Of a stretch of 64,000 bases of DNA, positions 62,813-64,000 are shown piece after piece (the first letter of the stretch is position 1; each line of letters starts with the position of its first letter). Both the position numbers and the translations under genes were made by a program. This DNA comes from Prochilodus magdalenae. Lineage: Eukaryota > Chordata > Actinopteri > Characiformes > Prochilodontidae. The notes beneath the pieces were generated by a model, which saw only the letters and a list, made by a program, of their open reading frames with translations, did not search any database and had not been told where the DNA came from. Location: the NCBI GenBank assembly GCA_024036415.1, contig JAMWET010003091.1, positions 264,501 through 328,500 of the forward strand. Direction: 5' to 3'.

Positions 62813-64000
62813 ATTGACATGTCTAGGCTCCGCCCACAAACGCGGCCTTTCTTAGCTAAAGGTAAAAGAAAGAGAGTTAAAGATTGTTGGTATAAGTCCC
62901 ATTCGGGCACACTTACCCCTCTTTACCCACCATGCTCAAACGACCACACACAGATACACACACTACAGCTTTTTCAAAAGCTAGTCTGATACTCAGATGA
63001 CACCATAGGTCCTTTGTAGTGCACTATGTTGGTCATCTATTTTCAAGGGCGCTACAGTAAGTTCAGTAAGTAAAGCTACAGTAAGTAAAGGGTTTAAAGG
63101 AGCAGTATTTAACATGATGCAACCTATAGGTCGATCCGTGTTTGCTAAAACAACATGCCAGAAATCTCGGCATAGAGTTGTAGTGGTTCCTAATGGTGTC
63201 CTGCAATAATTCATCCCATGTATCTTAAATATTCTCACACAGTTCCTTTGCACACACAGCTGACCTGACAACATCTTAAGCCATGCATCTGTCAAAAGGA
63301 GCAACATGGACATGCATTTTTTTGTACATAATGTAAGGGCTCTAGTGGGACATGATTATTGGTTGGTGGGCCAGTGCCCTAGTAAACGACTGCCTGATGT
63401 TAGGCCTGCTCATTCTGCTTATAGCAAGAAACAGCCCTGCAGACACATATATCGTCGCTGTCCAATGAAAAACATGTATCTCCATTTTTGTTGATTTTTA
63501 CTTTTATGCCTCATTTGATCACATGAGCTGCTGTTTACACTGTAAGAAAATTCCATGAAGAATGGACCAACAGAAATGGCCCAAAACTGCTTGGAAAGAC
63601 GTCTGGTTCCATTGACTTCCATTCAAATTAAATGAGGTTTTTGGCCTCTCCTGTAAAGTTGCCATTTTGGAGATACCTGTTTTTCTTTGGACAGCTACAA
63701 TATATTAGGTTCATAGACACATGAGAACCTTATACAGACTTACATACACCGTAAGCACCCTAATGCAGACTACATACACACTGTTCAAGCTAAGCTGTCT
63801 TGCTGTGTTAGGTCAGCTTACAGCTCATTTCCCTTGTAGTTTCAAATGATTATTTTATGAAAGGTCGTCCTGTTATAGTTGGTAGAGCTGACGTGCAGGT
63901 GACCTAACATTAGTTTGGTGGCAAACTCACTGAGGTCAAGGTTTCCCAATCTTGTCCTCATGGCCTTCCAGACACTCCACGTTTTTTTTTGTCGTTATGA
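62813..64000. other. Sequence downstream of hjv
   Basis: No gene is recognised. No clear AATAAA was found close to the hjv stop. A TIR element copy lies at 63446-63706. At the very end, 'ttcccaatcttgtcctcatgg' resembles the edge of another common fish repeat that continues outside the window. Confidence 0.5.
63446..63706. mobile_element. Non-autonomous TIR element, copy 3 of 3 (reverse orientation)
   Basis: It opens ATATATCGTCGCTGTCCAAT and closes TTGGACAGCTACAATATATT, giving inverted ends of the same type as the element at 9714-9972. The inner sequence matches that copy read backwards. No coding capacity. Confidence 0.7.

Overview
The window is vertebrate genomic DNA, almost certainly from a teleost fish. 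Genes are split by GT-AG introns, introns and spacers are AT-rich with long CT, TA and GGAGA microsatellites, and several short inverted-repeat elements of fish type are scattered between genes. An ostariophysan (catfish or characin type) is a guess from repeat flavour only.

Layout. (1) 2.5-9.0 kb, minus strand: a seven-exon gene for a type I membrane mucin that I identify as muc1. It has a signal peptide, a SEA domain with a G|SVI cleavage motif, a tetrapeptide-repeat Ser/Thr/Asn domain, a GVPGWG-preceded membrane span and a MUC1-like tail. (2) 10.7-13.3 kb, plus strand: fragments of an immunoglobulin-type inhibitory receptor (V domain, membrane span, ITIM) that do not join into one clean frame. 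(3) 17.1-29.6 kb, plus strand: mtx1 (metaxin 1), eight coding exons, 320 residues. (4) 34.7-50.4 kb, plus strand: thbs3 (thrombospondin 3), 23 coding exons, 963 residues. (5) About 51.5 kb, minus strand: the mir-92b hairpin, with a CpG-rich candidate promoter at 51.9-52.6 kb. (6) 60.1-62.8 kb, plus strand: hjv (hemojuvelin / RGMc), three coding exons, 401 residues.

MUC1, MIR92B, THBS3 and MTX1 are also neighbours on human 1q22, so the block is conserved although its order and orientations differ here. The genes do not form a pathway: a surface mucin, a mitochondrial import/sorting factor, a secreted matrix glycoprotein, a microRNA and a BMP co-receptor of iron metabolism. The most unusual feature is the muc1 gene: its mucin domain lies between the SEA domain and the membrane, the reverse of mammalian MUC1, and it sits beside thbs3/mtx1 as in mammals.

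All exon boundaries were placed by eye from splice consensus, reading frame and protein family knowledge. Family comparisons are from memory and no database search was run.
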